Assembly (NCBI GenBank): GCA_007844125.1
Contig: CM017564.1
Location: forward strand, 27,629,158-27,693,157
Reading direction: 5' to 3'
DNA: 64,000 nucleotides
DNA from: Sinonovacula constricta
Taxonomy: Eukaryota > Mollusca > Bivalvia > Cardiida > Solecurtidae
In this document: piece by piece, positions 24,459 to 38,900 of the stretch
How the letters are laid out: each line of letters opens with the position of its first letter
How positions within the stretch are numbered: position 1 is the first letter of the stretch
Made by a program: the position numbers and the translations under genes
The notes under the pieces: generated by a model
The model's database searches: none
Told to the model about the DNA's origin: nothing
The model's input: only the letters and a program-made list of their open reading frames with translations

Positions 24459-25513
24459 GGCCTAAAATAAAATTGTTTTTGTTTCCTCTCCCACGACCGA
24501 CCCGAGAAAACCGTCCCGGCCCAAAAAAATTATCGACAAATTCAATTTAATATTTTTTTTTACTTCAAAAACTGATCGTAGTTCAAATGTTCCGGTACAG
24601 AAATTCGAAATGCATTGAGTACGAAACTCCGGTTCAGAAAATCGAAATGCATTGAGTACGAAACTGATCATCATGATCGCCGAGGCACTTTGTTCTGAAC
24701 AAAATGGCTGAACGCGAACGCGTGGTTTGTGTATCGGTATTTGCAAATTATAAGGATTTAAAAGTTCTTAAACCAATTATTAGCAAGAAGATATGTAAAT
24801 TTTCGACACAACTATCCATTAGTGATATAGTTAAAGAGGTATTAGTTGATCAAGAAATTGATAAACAGATTAATTCTGCTGTCAACAACTGTAATTTTGT
24901 GACAAAACTGTCGGAGTCGGAAAACGGTGATCCATTTACAATTGACTGTGAAGAAAACTTACAGACGGCGATTGACTTTTGTTCTAGGTAAAGATTCATC
25001 AACTTTATTATAAAAGTTGCCAGCACAGACAAAAAAGAAAGAGTTGTGTGAAAACTTCCGAATTGTCCTACCAGTGTGTGCGGACTGCCTTAGACTAAAC
25101 AAGGAAATTCCAAAGCCAAACACTGTGAAATAAATATTTGGGATCATGCAAACTGATTGAATATTTGTGTTAATTAAAGTCATTTGAACTAGTTATTGAC
25201 CTTAAAGAATGATAAGAGACTATGACTCTTTCACAAAGAGAGGCTTTTGCCTTGCTCTTTTTTATTCTAGTCAGTGTTTATCTTAACTGTGTTTGTCTAT
25301 CAATTTTTTTATGATGGTAGTGTTAAATAAGGAGGCATTTCTTTTCAATCATTAAAATATGAAACATTTTCTTGTTTTGTCGTTAAAGGTAAATTTCTCC
25401 AGGCAAATAAAAATAATTACAAGAAGTTGAAAAAAATAATATTTTACCTACCTACCCATACCTAATATACCTGGGTCGTGGGAGGGGAAACCAAAAATAT
25501 TTTAAGTCCGGAC
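24459..25513 (+). mobile_element. 1055-bp PIF/Harbinger-like non-autonomous element with TAA target duplication
   Basis: It is flanked by TAA at 24456-24458 and 25514-25516. Its imperfect inverted ends share TAAAATA, a T-rich piece and CTCCCACGACC. The corresponding interval between genes 3 and 4 (43021-43040) reads straight through as an empty site with a single TAA. It carries an open first exon (24704-24988). A 3-bp TWA-type target duplication and TIRs point to the PIF/Harbinger superfamily. No transposase is seen. Confidence 0.7.
24704..24991 (+). CDS. 95-residue open exon inside the Harbinger-like element
   Basis: It begins ATGGCTGAACGCGAACG in a GC-richer context, encodes 95 residues starting MAERERVVCVSVF, and reaches a possible donor (TCTAG/GTAAAG) at its 3' end, where the frame closes at TAA. 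Its codon use looks coding and hydrophobic and charged residues alternate normally. No family is recognised. It may be the first exon of a lost transposase-associated protein or a captured host exon. Nothing downstream within the element continues it, so a functional product is doubtful. Confidence 0.35.
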   Translation: MAERERVVCVSVFANYKDLKVLKPIISKKICKFSTQLSISDIVKEVLVDQEIDKQINSAVNNCNFVTKLSESENGDPFTIDCEENLQTAIDFCSR

Positions 25514-25516
25514 TAA

Positions 25517-26963
25517 CTACAAGCAAGATATACAATATACACATTGTAACATCAAATAAGCACGAAATGTACAATATGTGTGATATAATGTGCATATATA
25601 ATCGTCAAGGAAATGACAAATGATGTATACGTCTGGCTAAAATATAACAGAGACACAAAGGGCCCTTCATGGTATTCATTAACAGCAACCCAATTATACA
25701 CATATTGTTTCAAATTATAGTCGTACATGCAAGGTTTACAATAAAACTTGTAATGGTATATTTCAGTTTGAACTGTTTTAAAAACAATATATACAGCTTC
25801 GAAACTATTCGATTGTCTAGCAACTTTGCTAGTATCTGTATGTGCCGAATTTGTAAACACACAGGCAGAATGCACTGAAATTGAAAACTTCTATAATGTG
25901 GCTTTGGGTAGAAGGGGATATATTTAATATGAGGGCATGTTCAAAGCAATATAACAACAAATCTTAACTCGACAGTGCACAGGTGGTTTCTACATGGATA
26001 TCACTTATTTGTCCAAATAAGGTTTCTCCGCATTTTATGAAAAGTTTATCATTAGAAAACATAGTCTCACAAACATCAATACAAATCAACATCGTGAATT
26101 TTTCTAAGAATGCGTTGGGGCAGCGATTATATTCATTGCAAGCAGTATATTGTTAAATTTTTATTGACCAACAAAAATAAATTCCGTAATTTTCATACAT
26201 TTGTTTCAAAAAATCTAACATTGTGATTACGAACTGCAGTCAGACAAGACGTAAATATATGCAGTTTAGAGATGTTTATGGTGGTAGAGCTGGCATTAGC
26301 TGATTCTTGACTTGTCATGTGTTTTGGGAAGGTTAGGAATCCAGTACAATTAAGGATTGTTTTTACTGTTTTGATTCGATCTTAATATTGATTTTTGCAA
26401 TATCTTTCTTTATTTGTCACTACATGAATGTCAAAGTTGATATTAATGTAAGTGCTGGCACATTAACAGAATTATCGTATTCTGAAAGGACTCTACAAGT
26501 GTTTAAAATGATAATTAACCTTCTTATGTAAACTAGAACGGTAGAACTTTAGGCGATTAAGTATTTTCTTGGAAATTGATTTCTGTGATGTATCGCGTGC
26601 TACTGTATCCGTGTTTATCTTTTACAACAGCATTAGATTAACATATTAATTGCACCAGTACTATTTATAACAAAGGTCAAAGTCAATTTCATCCTTACTT
26701 TCATTGATGTTTGAATCTCCAGTAATGATATAACTACAATATAATTAATAGAAAGGTTGAAAAATAAGAAGAATCGTGGTAATTGTCATTTAGGTTTGGG
26801 TCTGCTACAGAAACATGTCGCCAAAAACAAAAACAAATAAGCAATGTTCAAATGTGTCTGCCATAGTTTTGTTTCATTTTCGAAAAATGCATTGCATAAC
26901 CACAATTATGTTTTTACAAATACTATCAGCTATTGCTGATCGAGGAATAATGACTGGTTATAA
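25517..26963. other. Gene 2-gene 3 intergenic remainder, no gene seen
   Basis: The sequence is collinear with 43031-44325 (between genes 3 and 4). It contains a short Penelope-like relic at about 26680-26830 and no conserved open frame on either strand. Its conservation reflects the shared duplication unit. Confidence 0.5.
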
Positions 26964-29900
26964 TCACTTTATAAGTTCCCTTTGAAATATACTGTATGTT
27001 AAGAACTCTAAAATCTTGTTTAGTGCCATATCGTTCATACTACAATGATAGAGCCCTTGCCCGGCCAAAAACGCCATATCGAATACGCCTCCAAGTTCTT
27101 TGTATTCTGGTGACGTCAGGACTTTGTCACTAGACTGGTTTGGTAGGGCGTGCATTGCCTTGTGGTGCAGCACTATAACAGCAACGGCTGGGCTACCTGA
27201 AAATCAGACACAGATGTGTAAGAAGGACAAAGTAAAAAAACGGCTCATGGATAAACAATTAGTGTTTACTTTACAAGCTAGGGTATCTGAGTGAAACACT
27301 TTCCTGATTAGAAGGAATACAAAACGGTCATTAAATAATCAGAGTCTTGAAAACATTCGAAACACATATCAAATCAAAATTGAAAGAGCAAACTAATGTG
27401 ATTACGATTTCATTTAGTCTTTTGTGATAAAAGACAAACTCGTGAAACATACACACTCATCACGTTACATCTATTGCTAAGGATTTGGACTTGCGGAAAT
27501 ATGTATTTAATACACACTTCATTCAAATGTAACATACTCGTACATATTTCTAGAAACTCAGTTGTAAATAGATCATACTGTTTTCATTGTTCTTGGTATT
27601 TTCCAAAGCCTGGTGAATTCGTACTTAGCAGAATTAAACAAATTACGGCGCATTAAATAAGGTGTTGAAGCAGCAGTATCGGAAACGCACAATATGTTAC
27701 ATTATGTACAAATACACTGCAATCTGCATTGCACGTACCAGTAATCCAACCACTACATTGTAATTTGTATATACCAAATTACCAAAATCTATTTTACATG
27801 TACCTATAAATTAAAACCTGCATTATATTATTTGTACCGATAGATAAATAAATATTTCCTATACCTACACACAAAAACCAACACGGTATCAACCAAGAAA
27901 CCCTAACATTGTATTGTAGATAAAATGTACCAAAAAACTTATGTTCAAGGTACTTATGTACCTAGACCTACAGTGTGTACATGTATCATTCTCTTACGAT
28001 CAGTGAAACATTCTTTATAAGTATAGAATGATTTGCACTATTTTTAAATCATCAAAAATACCTTCTATGTATCACATTATATATTTTGTAGTTTTGTTCG
28101 GGTGGTTTGTAAAATATTCACTCTATGATCAGATTACTGCGCTTCGGAAGGCAACACCGTGCAAATTCTAAAATGAAACATTGTTGTTTTAAATAGTTAC
28201 ATAACAGCAATGATAACGGGCGTATATGGCTACACGTATATTTTCCGGCTCAGTTAAAACGGTTGATTAGCGATAATACCTCCAGTTAAGCGAAAGCGCG
28301 CGACATCAATATCTAAATATGTCAACTGATCCTATCTTTTGAACATAAATGTCTCCAGGACCCTTTTTATACCCACAGGACAATATCCAGACGTCGGATG
28401 TCTCACTTTGATGGGATATTTTTACAGTTTGTTAAACTTATTTTTACACTGTTTGGCAGAAAAACTTCAGGAAGTGCAAGGTTGGAGCTCTCCACAAACC
28501 AGGTTTAAGCACCCCAAACTGACCGTTAAAAGGCGGTAACTGCTGGTTTTTCTTTCTGTATGTTTTGTCTCGTCTCTGTGTTTTGTCACTTTTACATTTA
28601 CCATGTTTGTCTTTGTCTAGAGGTAGTTTAGATTTAAATATCTGTTGTAATTCGTATAAGACGTTTTCTTATTTACCGAGACATCCGCATTCCATTGTCT
28701 AAATATATAGCGACAAACTGTATTCTTGATATACCACAACCTCATTTGCATATGCCAAACTTTATATGAAATGAAAAACAAAATAAAAATGCTAAAAATG
28801 TACGTTGTACATACCAAAATCTATATTATAAGTACTAATACACAAAAACCTACCCCGTAAGTTATCAAGAGTCTTTGAAACGTCCGTGCCAAGCCGGGAA
28901 GCATTAATGCACAACACAAGTGTCGGCTTGCAAGGCTGCAAGTCAGCTTGAGCGTCGGGAGTAAAGCAGTTTACCACCATGTTAGCCGTTTGCTTGCACT
29001 TAGTCTTTACTTGTTCTTGAATCTCCCCAGCAACCTGTGTCAGTATATCGGTCCGCTGAAACCAGATCTGCAGGTCCACTGTCAATCACAATCGCAAACA
29101 TTAGGATATAGTAAGACAATCTATAAGTAAACGGATTGACACTGTGAAACAGTCGGGTTGTTATGATTAATTTGTTAGTAGTATTTCGCTAGTGAGTCAA
29201 GACTCGTGACACATTTCGAAGGGGAAAACAATGTGCAATATTATACAAAACTGGTATTAAAATTTAAACAATAACTTGATGAATGGAATCTGTATGCAAT
29301 ATTACATAGAAATAGTTTAGTTTCAAATATGTGTATGAAGATGCGAATCCAACTTTTGGTACATAACCAGAGTAAATAATTAAACTAATCTGATACTTAC
29401 CTGTCCGCTGCCTTATAAGGTGTTCATTTAAATGGCTGTTCTCCGTTTGTATAGTATGTAATGTATTTTCTAGGTCATGAATCTTGTCTGTCAGAAAACG
29501 AATGTTATCTTCTTGCAGGCTACAGGTTTTAATTTTCTCACACAGAATTGATTTGTGGCTCTCAGTTTCGGTCTTTAACCTTGACTGCAGCTCTTTGTTT
29601 AGGTTTTCACTTGTAGAAAGCTGGTGTCTTAAACTGTTGCGTCATCTGCGGTCTGCTGTTCAATCTCACACAGTTTAGCCTCAATAGACTTAATGTACTC
29701 AGTTTTAGAATTTAACTGTGACTGCAGCTCTCTGTTTTGGCTGTTAAGTGTTGAAAGCTTGGATCTAAAGCTGTTTGTTTCATCTGCAGTCTGCTGTTTA
29801 CAACTTCGCAGCTCCACCTCAAGAGACTTTACGTTGTCAGTTTTAGTATTTAACTGTGACTGCAGCTCTCTGTTTTGTTTTTTTAAGTGTAGAAATCTGG

Positions 29901-32900
29901 TATCTAACGCTATTTGCGTCATCTGCGGTCTGCTGTTCAATCTCACACAGTTTAGCCCCAATAGATTGAATGTACTCAATTTTAGTATTTAGCTCTGACT
30001 GCAGCTCTCTGTTTTGGTTTTCAAGTGTAGAATGCTGGGCTTTAAGGCTGTTTGTTTCATCTGCAGTCTGCTGTTTACAACTTCGCAGCTCCGCCTCAAG
30101 AGACTTTACGTTGTCAGTTTTAGAACTTAACTGTGACTGCAGCTCTCTGTTTTGGCTTTCAAGTGTAGAAAGCTGGTGTCTAAAGCTGTTTGTTTCATCT
30201 GCGGTCTGCTGTTCAATTGCACCTAGTTTAGACTCAGTGCATTTAATGTACTCAGTTTTAGAATTTAACTGTAACTGAAGCCATTTGCTTTGGCTTTCAT
30301 TCTTAGGAAGCTGGGATCTTATGCTGTTTTTATTATCAGCAGTCCGCTGTTCAATCTTATGCAGTTTAGCCTCGACGGATTGAAAGTTCTCACTTTTAGT
30401 TTTTAACTTCGATTGCCGCTTTTTGGCGAGGTTCTCAGCTGCAGGAAACCGGTCTGTGATGCTTTGTTTGTCATCTTGGGTCTGATGTTCAATACTGCTT
30501 AGTCTTTCTTTAATTGATTGAATGTCCTCCGTTGTAGTATTTAACTGTGACTGCAGTATGTTCTTGGTCGTTTTAAGCTGGTCTTCTAATAACCGAACTT
30601 CCCATTGCAAACTAACTAACCCTTCTTGTTTGTTAACATTAACTGCCCCACTGTGATTTTTAATCAGAAGTCCACCCAAGGCATGCACCTGGTCATCACC
30701 AGTTTCACCTCCCTGATTGTATTTATCTCTAGAGATGGAAGCGGAAGTGTCACAATTCTGGACAGTCTGCTGCCAGCTTTTCTCCAGTGACCGGTGAAAA
30801 GATTTACTGACATGGTGCTTGACAATCTTCTGGATCAATACGTCCAACATCTCAATACTCTGTATCATGGATTGCATCTGAACAATGGCCGTATTCTGAA
30901 ACAAAGTTTAAGGACGGAAATTCACATAATAAAATTAAAAATAACTAAACAATACACAAACGAATTGTTCTACAAAATAATCGCACCAAGCAAAAATAAG
31001 CTTAGTCAATTAAGCATTTATTTAACAACTTCATAAATACGGAGTTACTTTAAAATAATAAAGGTCCAAATATCAGAACCAATGTGTACCAAACCAGTTA
31101 AGGTAGTACGGGTGTGTCTATCTTTTTAGGTTGTGTGTTCAAACCTCTTCAGGATCCAACTTTTTGTATTTTTGTCACAATACGATATAGTTATATATGG
31201 GCATATATATGTTACATGTTAAGAGAGTACCAGTATCGTGTATTTTGTAGCTACGAAATGGCAACTTACTCTTTGCGTAAATAAAAAACCTGTAACCATA
31301 GCATTTAGATCCGTAGTTCTAAGAGTATATTAATAATTCATGACCTAACGCAATTTTAAGATGTGTTATATAACAACTTCCATGGTAAGATAGTATTGAA
31401 CAATATAACACTTAAACTGATTTTTTCGTTTCCTCATCGTTCTAACATGCGACGAAGATATACATTACAAATGTATAGCGAATATTACCTACAGCAGTTT
31501 GTAATCTTTTACCAGATTTATTTATTGGCTCATCACTATGCACCACTGTTTTCTACTGTCTTGAATTAATAACAAAATATATGTAGCGTTGATGAGGCTT
31601 TTAAACGTTTAGCATCTTCCCTGTGACGACTTTTTACCAAAATCTACATAGCAAACTGTATCGTTATATTTTTACAGAAAAGAACCTTGCAAGAACAAAT
31701 ACATGTGTAGAAAAATATTATACAATTCAGACAATAACAATATTTTGCACTTTTAAATATCCTTAAATAGCGCACGTAATAAGATTTTCACTTTTGTTAA
31801 CCATCAAACGCGATTTTTATATAACACACAAAATAAGTTTAACAGTACTTTTAACGCTTATGTTGTCATATTAATTAACAAAGCAGCAAAAATGTCTTGG
31901 TGAAATACCGTATGCATATACCGTTATTAAGTATACATGTGTTCTGGTTATGGAACAATGTATTCAGCTGAGAGAAGAAAGATTGCTAGACATATTATTT
32001 TATGTCAATCCAACCTGATCAAAATACGTTAATTTTTAAAATGGAATAACATATTTATGGTCTTGCCAAGTGCCCATTACAACTAATCTACCTTTATAAA
32101 CTTGTATGTTAAAGTTCTAATATTTTAAATATTAAATGTAGTAATCATTTTGAGTGTAAACAGAAATGATCAAAACAATTAAAATCAATTAACGACATAA
32201 AATGTGTTAAACCTTTCTAGAAACTAATGGATGAATGTGAATTATGATGCTAGACATGACAAAAGTATGGTCGACAACAAAAAGTCTGATTTAATATTTC
32301 AGTCCATCTCCAAGTTAACCCTTTTCTATTGCAGTAATAAAAATCTCTAATACATGTCGAAAATTGTACAGACTATTGTACACACTATATTATAAAAATG
32401 TAAAGCAGACACAGTTAAAATGAAAAACCAACGTAAATATGCAATAAGCTTTCTGCTTGCATATATGGTCCTGATAGTTCTGACTTTTGTTATAACTCAC
32501 CTGTAAAGAATCCCGAGTCTTCTGAATATGATTGTGCTGACATGAATAATTCGTCTTGCCTTTTAATTTCCACTTCTGTTCAGCATCTACACCAAATATA
32601 GTAAAATCATAAATATTACCCAATCATTCAGCACATAGCACATGTTTCTTTCAAATGAAGACATTGAAGCATGAGTTCTTTAAAAAATATTTTCCTTGCC
32701 CTTTCTAACTTGGACTATTACAATGTACTTTTATATGGAATCTGTCAGGCTGAAATAAATAAAATGCAGTAGAAGGATATTTCCAAAACAGTTGTATGTG
32801 TGCCAAAATAAGAACACTCAAATGTATGCCGCAACAGAAAGTATCTTACCATGAAATGCGTTTGCAGAGCAATTTGAAAATTAGTATGAACCACAGATCT

Positions 32901-35900
32901 CGTGTGGCACACGTCGGACGTAATGTTGTTTTTTATATGTTTTTTTTCAAACCAAGCTTAACGCTTAGAGCGGTATTTAACCACTTCCACACATTTTATA
33001 GTGCCAAGACTTAACACAAAATGACAATGCATAAGTAACTTTCTATTCGGAATGAACACAGAAGCCTTATTAATCGATTAGTAGAGAAAATAGAAATTGA
33101 ATTTTCGGAACCATTTGAATTCGTCTCCATTTTAAAAATATGGTGTTTTTTTGTTTTGTTTTGTGAAATACATCACAGAGATCAATTATTAGGAGGAAGA
33201 CCCCAAACAAATGTCTATGTAGAACCACTGCCGTTCTGCAGTTCAGTCCTTGCACCGAACGGGACTCGAGCCCAGGTGGTGAGAGGCTACGCGTTCAGTG
33301 GAGTTACAAATCGGCGACTTTACCACTACGCCACGGGCGCCCCGGAAAAAAATAGAAAATAAATCAAAAGCGTTGGATTCTATCAATGAGAACATTTTAG
33401 AAAGCAAAGATGCAGAAAACTACAAAGAAGAACTGCTATTCAAGGATTTCGTCCTACACTAAAACTGCAACTTCTTCTAGTGCTGAATGACAAGCGATTT
33501 CAAGAATTTACTACTCGACCGGCCAAAACCACAGAAATCCACGAACAGGCCACCTTCACCAGCTACAGTAATTGCCGCCGCGCCAGAAGCCAAAACAGGC
33601 AGCATGCAAACTTTTACCCACAAACTGTGAGTGACACATCGTTTAATTCTGCAAACTATTCTACTTTTCATAAGATACCAAAACTTGAATTGCCTACTTT
33701 CGATGGTGATATATTGAAGTCGCAAACATTCTGGGACCCTTTCAAAGCCACTGTTCATTTCTTACCGATGTACAGAGATTCAGAGACCTGAAGGCACAGC
33801 TTTTTTTCTGACAATGCTAGCACAATTGATGGTTTTAGCCTCACTAATGCAAACTACGCACCAGCTCTTGACGTTATGAAATCAAGATATGATCAGGAAC
33901 AGAAAATTAGCCACGCTACTATACAAGCCATATTACACATTTCCGCAACTACGACAGGATGGAGACCTATATCCGGGGATTAGAATCCCTCGGTCAGCAC
34001 AAGGAAACATATGGCAATTTACTAGTGCCTATAGTGTTAGACAAACTTCAAGCTAATCGTCAGAAAAAACTTAGCCCGTAATCACGGAACCAAGTACTGT
34101 GAACTGGGTGAACTTAAGCAGTCTATTCTTAGAGTGCTGCAGATCATGGCAGCTGGAGATACAGGGAGCGTTTGTTCTCGGATATCCGAGTATGGTACAG
34201 CTGCGTCATTTTTGAGGCGAGATCAAAGATTATCAACGTCAACAAACGTAAGCAAACTTTAGTGTCATTCACAACAACAACATATGCCTTCATCGGTGAC
34301 TTATCATTTCGCCCGGAATCCGCTGTATTCCATTACCCATTCAGTCCGTTAGTTAGTTAGTTCCGGTATATTTCCATGTCAGTTCCTGTGACGTTTGCGC
34401 AGACGCGAACTTGTTGTTAGACGAAGGAGCACAGCTGTCGTTAATCACTGAAGCATTAGTCAATTTACTTAACTTACCTCGAACTTAACTAAGCATGTGA
34501 AATCATTCATCTTTCGGCGTTTGGAGATCAGTGTAACGAGGTCAGGCATCTGGACACAGCCACTATAAATTTGGCAACCGACGAAGAAAATGTGATTCCT
34601 GTTAAAGAGCGGTTGTACCGAACATAGCGACTCCTATTGTAAAGAAAATAACATAGCATTACAGCTACCTAAGGGGGCTGCAGTTAGCTCATCACGTGAA
34701 AAGAGAGGACCATTTATGCATGCTTATCTGTGCTGACTACTACTGGGAGCTAGTACACGACTACATTAATATATATGTCGGGCCGACAGCTGTCCAACAG
34801 CTGTCCGACAGCTGTGACATCAAAGCTAGGATATTAACTCTCTGGTCCGAGAGCAGAAAAGGAACTCAACAGACTATATAATGAATGTAAACATTAAATC
34901 CCTCTCTGCAGACGAACGTTCGCTGGAACTCTTTTGCAACTTATACAGCACGGGTATCTTAGACAAGGATGAAAACAAAACAGCAATCGAGATACTACAT
35001 TAATACATGGAAAATGACTTCAACTTTGAAAATGGTAAATATACCGTAAAGTTACCATGGAAACAGGCCACTCCATCATCGCCCTCGCATTTCGACGAAC
35101 AGAAAACACCATCAGAAAGTAAACACACGACCCAAATATGCCGAAAATGTATGGGGAAATAATAACTGACCAAGAACGAACCGGATTCAAAGAGATAATC
35201 GATGACGTCACAAACATGGCCTCAAGTGAAGACTACATTTCTCATCACCATGTACGAAAGAATTCTAACAAAATTCCGAAACGAATATAATATGAAAGTA
35301 GTTTCAAGCTGTTTAGTCATCACGCTAGCCTTAATGATTGTCTAGCGTCCACGCCATCCGAACCTAATGATATATCGTCAATTTGTTGAGGTTAACTTGC
35401 ATCAGTTTGCCGCAACTACTGACATTGAGAAAGCAGTTTTAGCAATCGGACTTCACGAACAAGGTCTTGACGTCACCCGTTTCGTTTGGCTGAGCGACCC
35501 AAGTGATACAGAAAGCCAACTATGACTTCTAGATGCGAGGTTGGGGGCTCCACAGGCCAGGTTTAAGCATCCCAGTCGATCCTGTTGCTGACTGACCATT
35601 CCAAGGCAGTAACTGCTGTTTTCTCTTCATGTATGTTACGTCCCGTCTCTGTGTTATTATTGGTCACTTTTTAATTTACACTTGCTGTAGTTGTCTATAG
35701 GTAGTTTAGATTAAAATATCTGTGGTAACTCTTATAGGACCTTTTGTGATTTACCTATTCAATGAAGGTTATTTCTTTTATTTCTTTTGCAGGTATGAAT
35801 CTCGGATCGTTGACATCCAACAACCAAAATTTGCGACAACATGCAGCAGACGGTAATGTTATGAACGCATGAACGCAGGTGACAATTGCAGAATACTTGT

Positions 35901-38900
35901 CATGCTGTGGAATACGACTTCCGACATGATTATATTCGCACGCAGGGAAACTCCTATCGTTTGCTAAGTCACCAAACGGGATGTACTAAAGTACTCCTCG
36001 TGCAATTGTGATCCACTAGGCCTATTTAGCTAATTCAATGCCCACGCCAAAGCCATGACACAGAAAATATGGCCACTGAAAGTAGAACAGGATCCAATTT
36101 TAACAACAAGTGTTCAAGAAATGGAATTAATTAGCTTCAGATCTGAACGCAGTTGCCAGAACAGAAATACTTTTATAATGAGTTATATCGACACAATAAT
36201 TCACAGACAGAACTCCACTCCGCGTTTTTACTGGCGCTAGAATGATCACGACTAGCATAGCACGTGCAAACCTACCTAAACATAAATCAGGTCAACATCT
36301 GATCCGACAGTCAGATTGTACTCACCTGTCTACAAAGTTACAAGCGGCTAGAAAGATTTGCCCCAAACAGCGCGACATACTGCAGCATGGAGATACTGTC
36401 AAACATATTACAACCTATCTAATTTGCTTACACGAGGAATCATGGACAAGCCCGAGTACAAACGCACTGTGTGAACCAGGCCCTGTTTGAATAACTGACA
36501 CGCAATAGTGGCCGACAATGAATCTGGTCCAACACAGCCAGTCACAAGACACCATGGCACGTGTACAAACACAATCGGTCTCCTTTGCAAAGCTACATTG
36601 TTCAAACATTGAAGAAGACAGTAAAGTAATCTTAGAAAAGTCATTGACGTCAGCAGGTGCAACAGTTTGGGGAAGCTACTACTTGACACAGCTTGTTACG
36701 TGTTTTGTTATGAACGCACGAGGGTAACATGCAAATCTTAATAAATTGACGTCGTAAGAGATAAACATCACTAAGAAACTAGAGATACGTGGTGTACAAA
36801 ACTGCTGCAACAGATGAATTCAGAAATTTGAAAGAAGAGAGCGACACTTATAAAACAGCTAAGACTGTTCGTAGATAATGACGAGTATGTACGGTGTGTT
36901 GGTAAAATACATAACGCACTGGGGAATGAAACAACCAAGTCCCCGTATTTACTACCGAATAAGCATCATTTCACACATCTGTCAGTTAAGAATGCACACG
37001 AACAACTTTACCAAAGATCGCATAATGATTCAAAAGCACTCCGAGTAACAGGAGTTGATTCCATAGGGGCGCTTTTTAAAAGAGGCGACGATGGCAGGAA
37101 AACACAGGCATACTTTTGTTTATTCACACGTGCCGTACACGTTACATGTTGAGGTCGGCCGGGACCTTTCAGCGAACAAATTTATATCAGATAACATGAA
37201 CGGTAATATTCATTGCATTCTTGAAGAAATGTGGCAAAAGTTTAATAAGGGACTTCTAGATTACTGAGATTGCTCCTTATGTATTGTACAAATTGTACAA
37301 ATTGGCATTTAATCAATATAAGTACGCATGAATAAGCATAAGTTTCATACTTTTTATGATTTTACTGTTTTGAGTATTTGTATCCTATATCACCATTTTT
37401 TGGCATCCAGAATGTTCTGTATTGGATTGCGCTGTGTTTTTACATAAGAATATGGTGGGACGATAAACCCAATAAACAATAATTAGCATAATCAAAAAGA
37501 TCGAACCTAGCACAACGAAGTCATTCAACCACTCCAACTCATAGTGATTTGGATAGGTCAATAACTTTTCTGACCTCTTTACAAAACTTATAAGAAAATG
37601 TATTGCTGACGGTTACAACCAGGGAATACTTTGTGTTACTGCATTTCTTGCAATTAACTCTTTTACAGTCAATAACTTGCATTGCTTTTAAATTACACGA
37701 TGACCGGATATTTAGTTAAGACTATATGAGAACAGTGACTCAAAGCCACAATTGGACAGCCACTGTTGGATTTCTTGACTCTTCATCTCTCCAGTCGTGT
37801 CGTATATAGATGAGACAACTTGAGCAGTCTCCATGCCCTTAACTTGAGATTGCACAGTAGGTATAAACATTGCAATGTTCTGTACATTTATTACAAAGTA
37901 TGCCAATTGCGGATAAATCCTAAGCCTTTTTTTATTTTATATTATTTAAATCTCATTACCTAATAAGTCCGCAAAAACATACATTCTATTTTGTAGTTTT
38001 TTTCTAACATTCGATGATTTCTTTCGTGTGTTTTTTTTTAATTTTCAATTTTGACACTTTTAGCATATGAAGTAAGGGCATTGTATGACATTATTAAATT
38101 GTTCTTATTATATGTCATCGCTTGGGCTGTTTTATTTCAAACTATTCACGACATTTGGAGGTTTTAGGTTGCCAAGGGTTTATCTACTGAACATAATGTG
38201 CATATGTTAATAGTTTAGTTTATTACTAGTTATTTTGTCTGTATATTACTTCAATTTATCAGTTTTACCTCCCGATGAGTGCTTACTGTTAGTTGTCTCA
38301 TTTTGACAGGATATTTTTATTTACACTGTTTGTTCGATAGAAAACCCTTCAGGAGGAAGTGCGAGGTTGGAGCGCTCCACAAATCCAGGTTTAAGCATCC
38401 TAGTCGGTTCTTTTGCCGACTGGTTGTTCCAAGTGTGTGTGTGTGAGTGTATGTGTGTGTATACATATGTGTGTGTGTGTGTGTGCGTGTGTGTGTGTGT
38501 GTGTACATGTGTGTGTATTTTGTCTCGTCTATGTATTTTTGCCTTGACCTAGAGGTAGTTATGATTTAAATATAGGTGGTTATTTGATATTTTGATTTCC
38601 TATTTACCTACCACTGCATTAAACCGCAAGTGAGGTCACGTTATTTAAAAATCGACATACCAAGTCAGAATTTTGTAATTATAATAGTATGTAAGATCTG
38701 ATGGACCACGTTGGTGCAGTTCTAACTCACTTGACCTTTAATCAAGAGACCCTCAGTCCGATTCCCGGCTATGGCGATAAATAACTGTGGTGAGTTCTTG
38801 AAGGTCTACCAACCTGTTACCTTGCATGTCTGGGTCAATTTTGATTCAGTCCTTATATTCCGCTGGTTTGAGATTTTGTGCCATGCATACACTAGACCTA

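Larger units (their letters stand above)
33030..37215 (+). mobile_element. Degenerate BEL/Pao retroelement, copy 2, in intron 2 of gene 3
   Basis: Pieces in order are: gag-like (33400-33545); DUF1759-like with PKLELPTFDGD (about 33680) and IDGFSLTNANY (about 33825); ISEYGTAASFLRRDQR (about 34175); retropepsin-like ADANLLLDEGAQLS (about 34400); RT start with YTVKLPWKQA (about 35040) and YGEIITDQERTGFK; FATTDIEKAV (about 35410); RNase H/linker remnants (35900-36400); and integrase with TGVDSIGALF and CLFTRAVHV (about 37045-37140). A SINE interrupts gag (about 33235-33345) and a hairpin repeat interrupts RT. Stops throughout make it dead. No LTRs were recognised. Confidence 0.75.
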
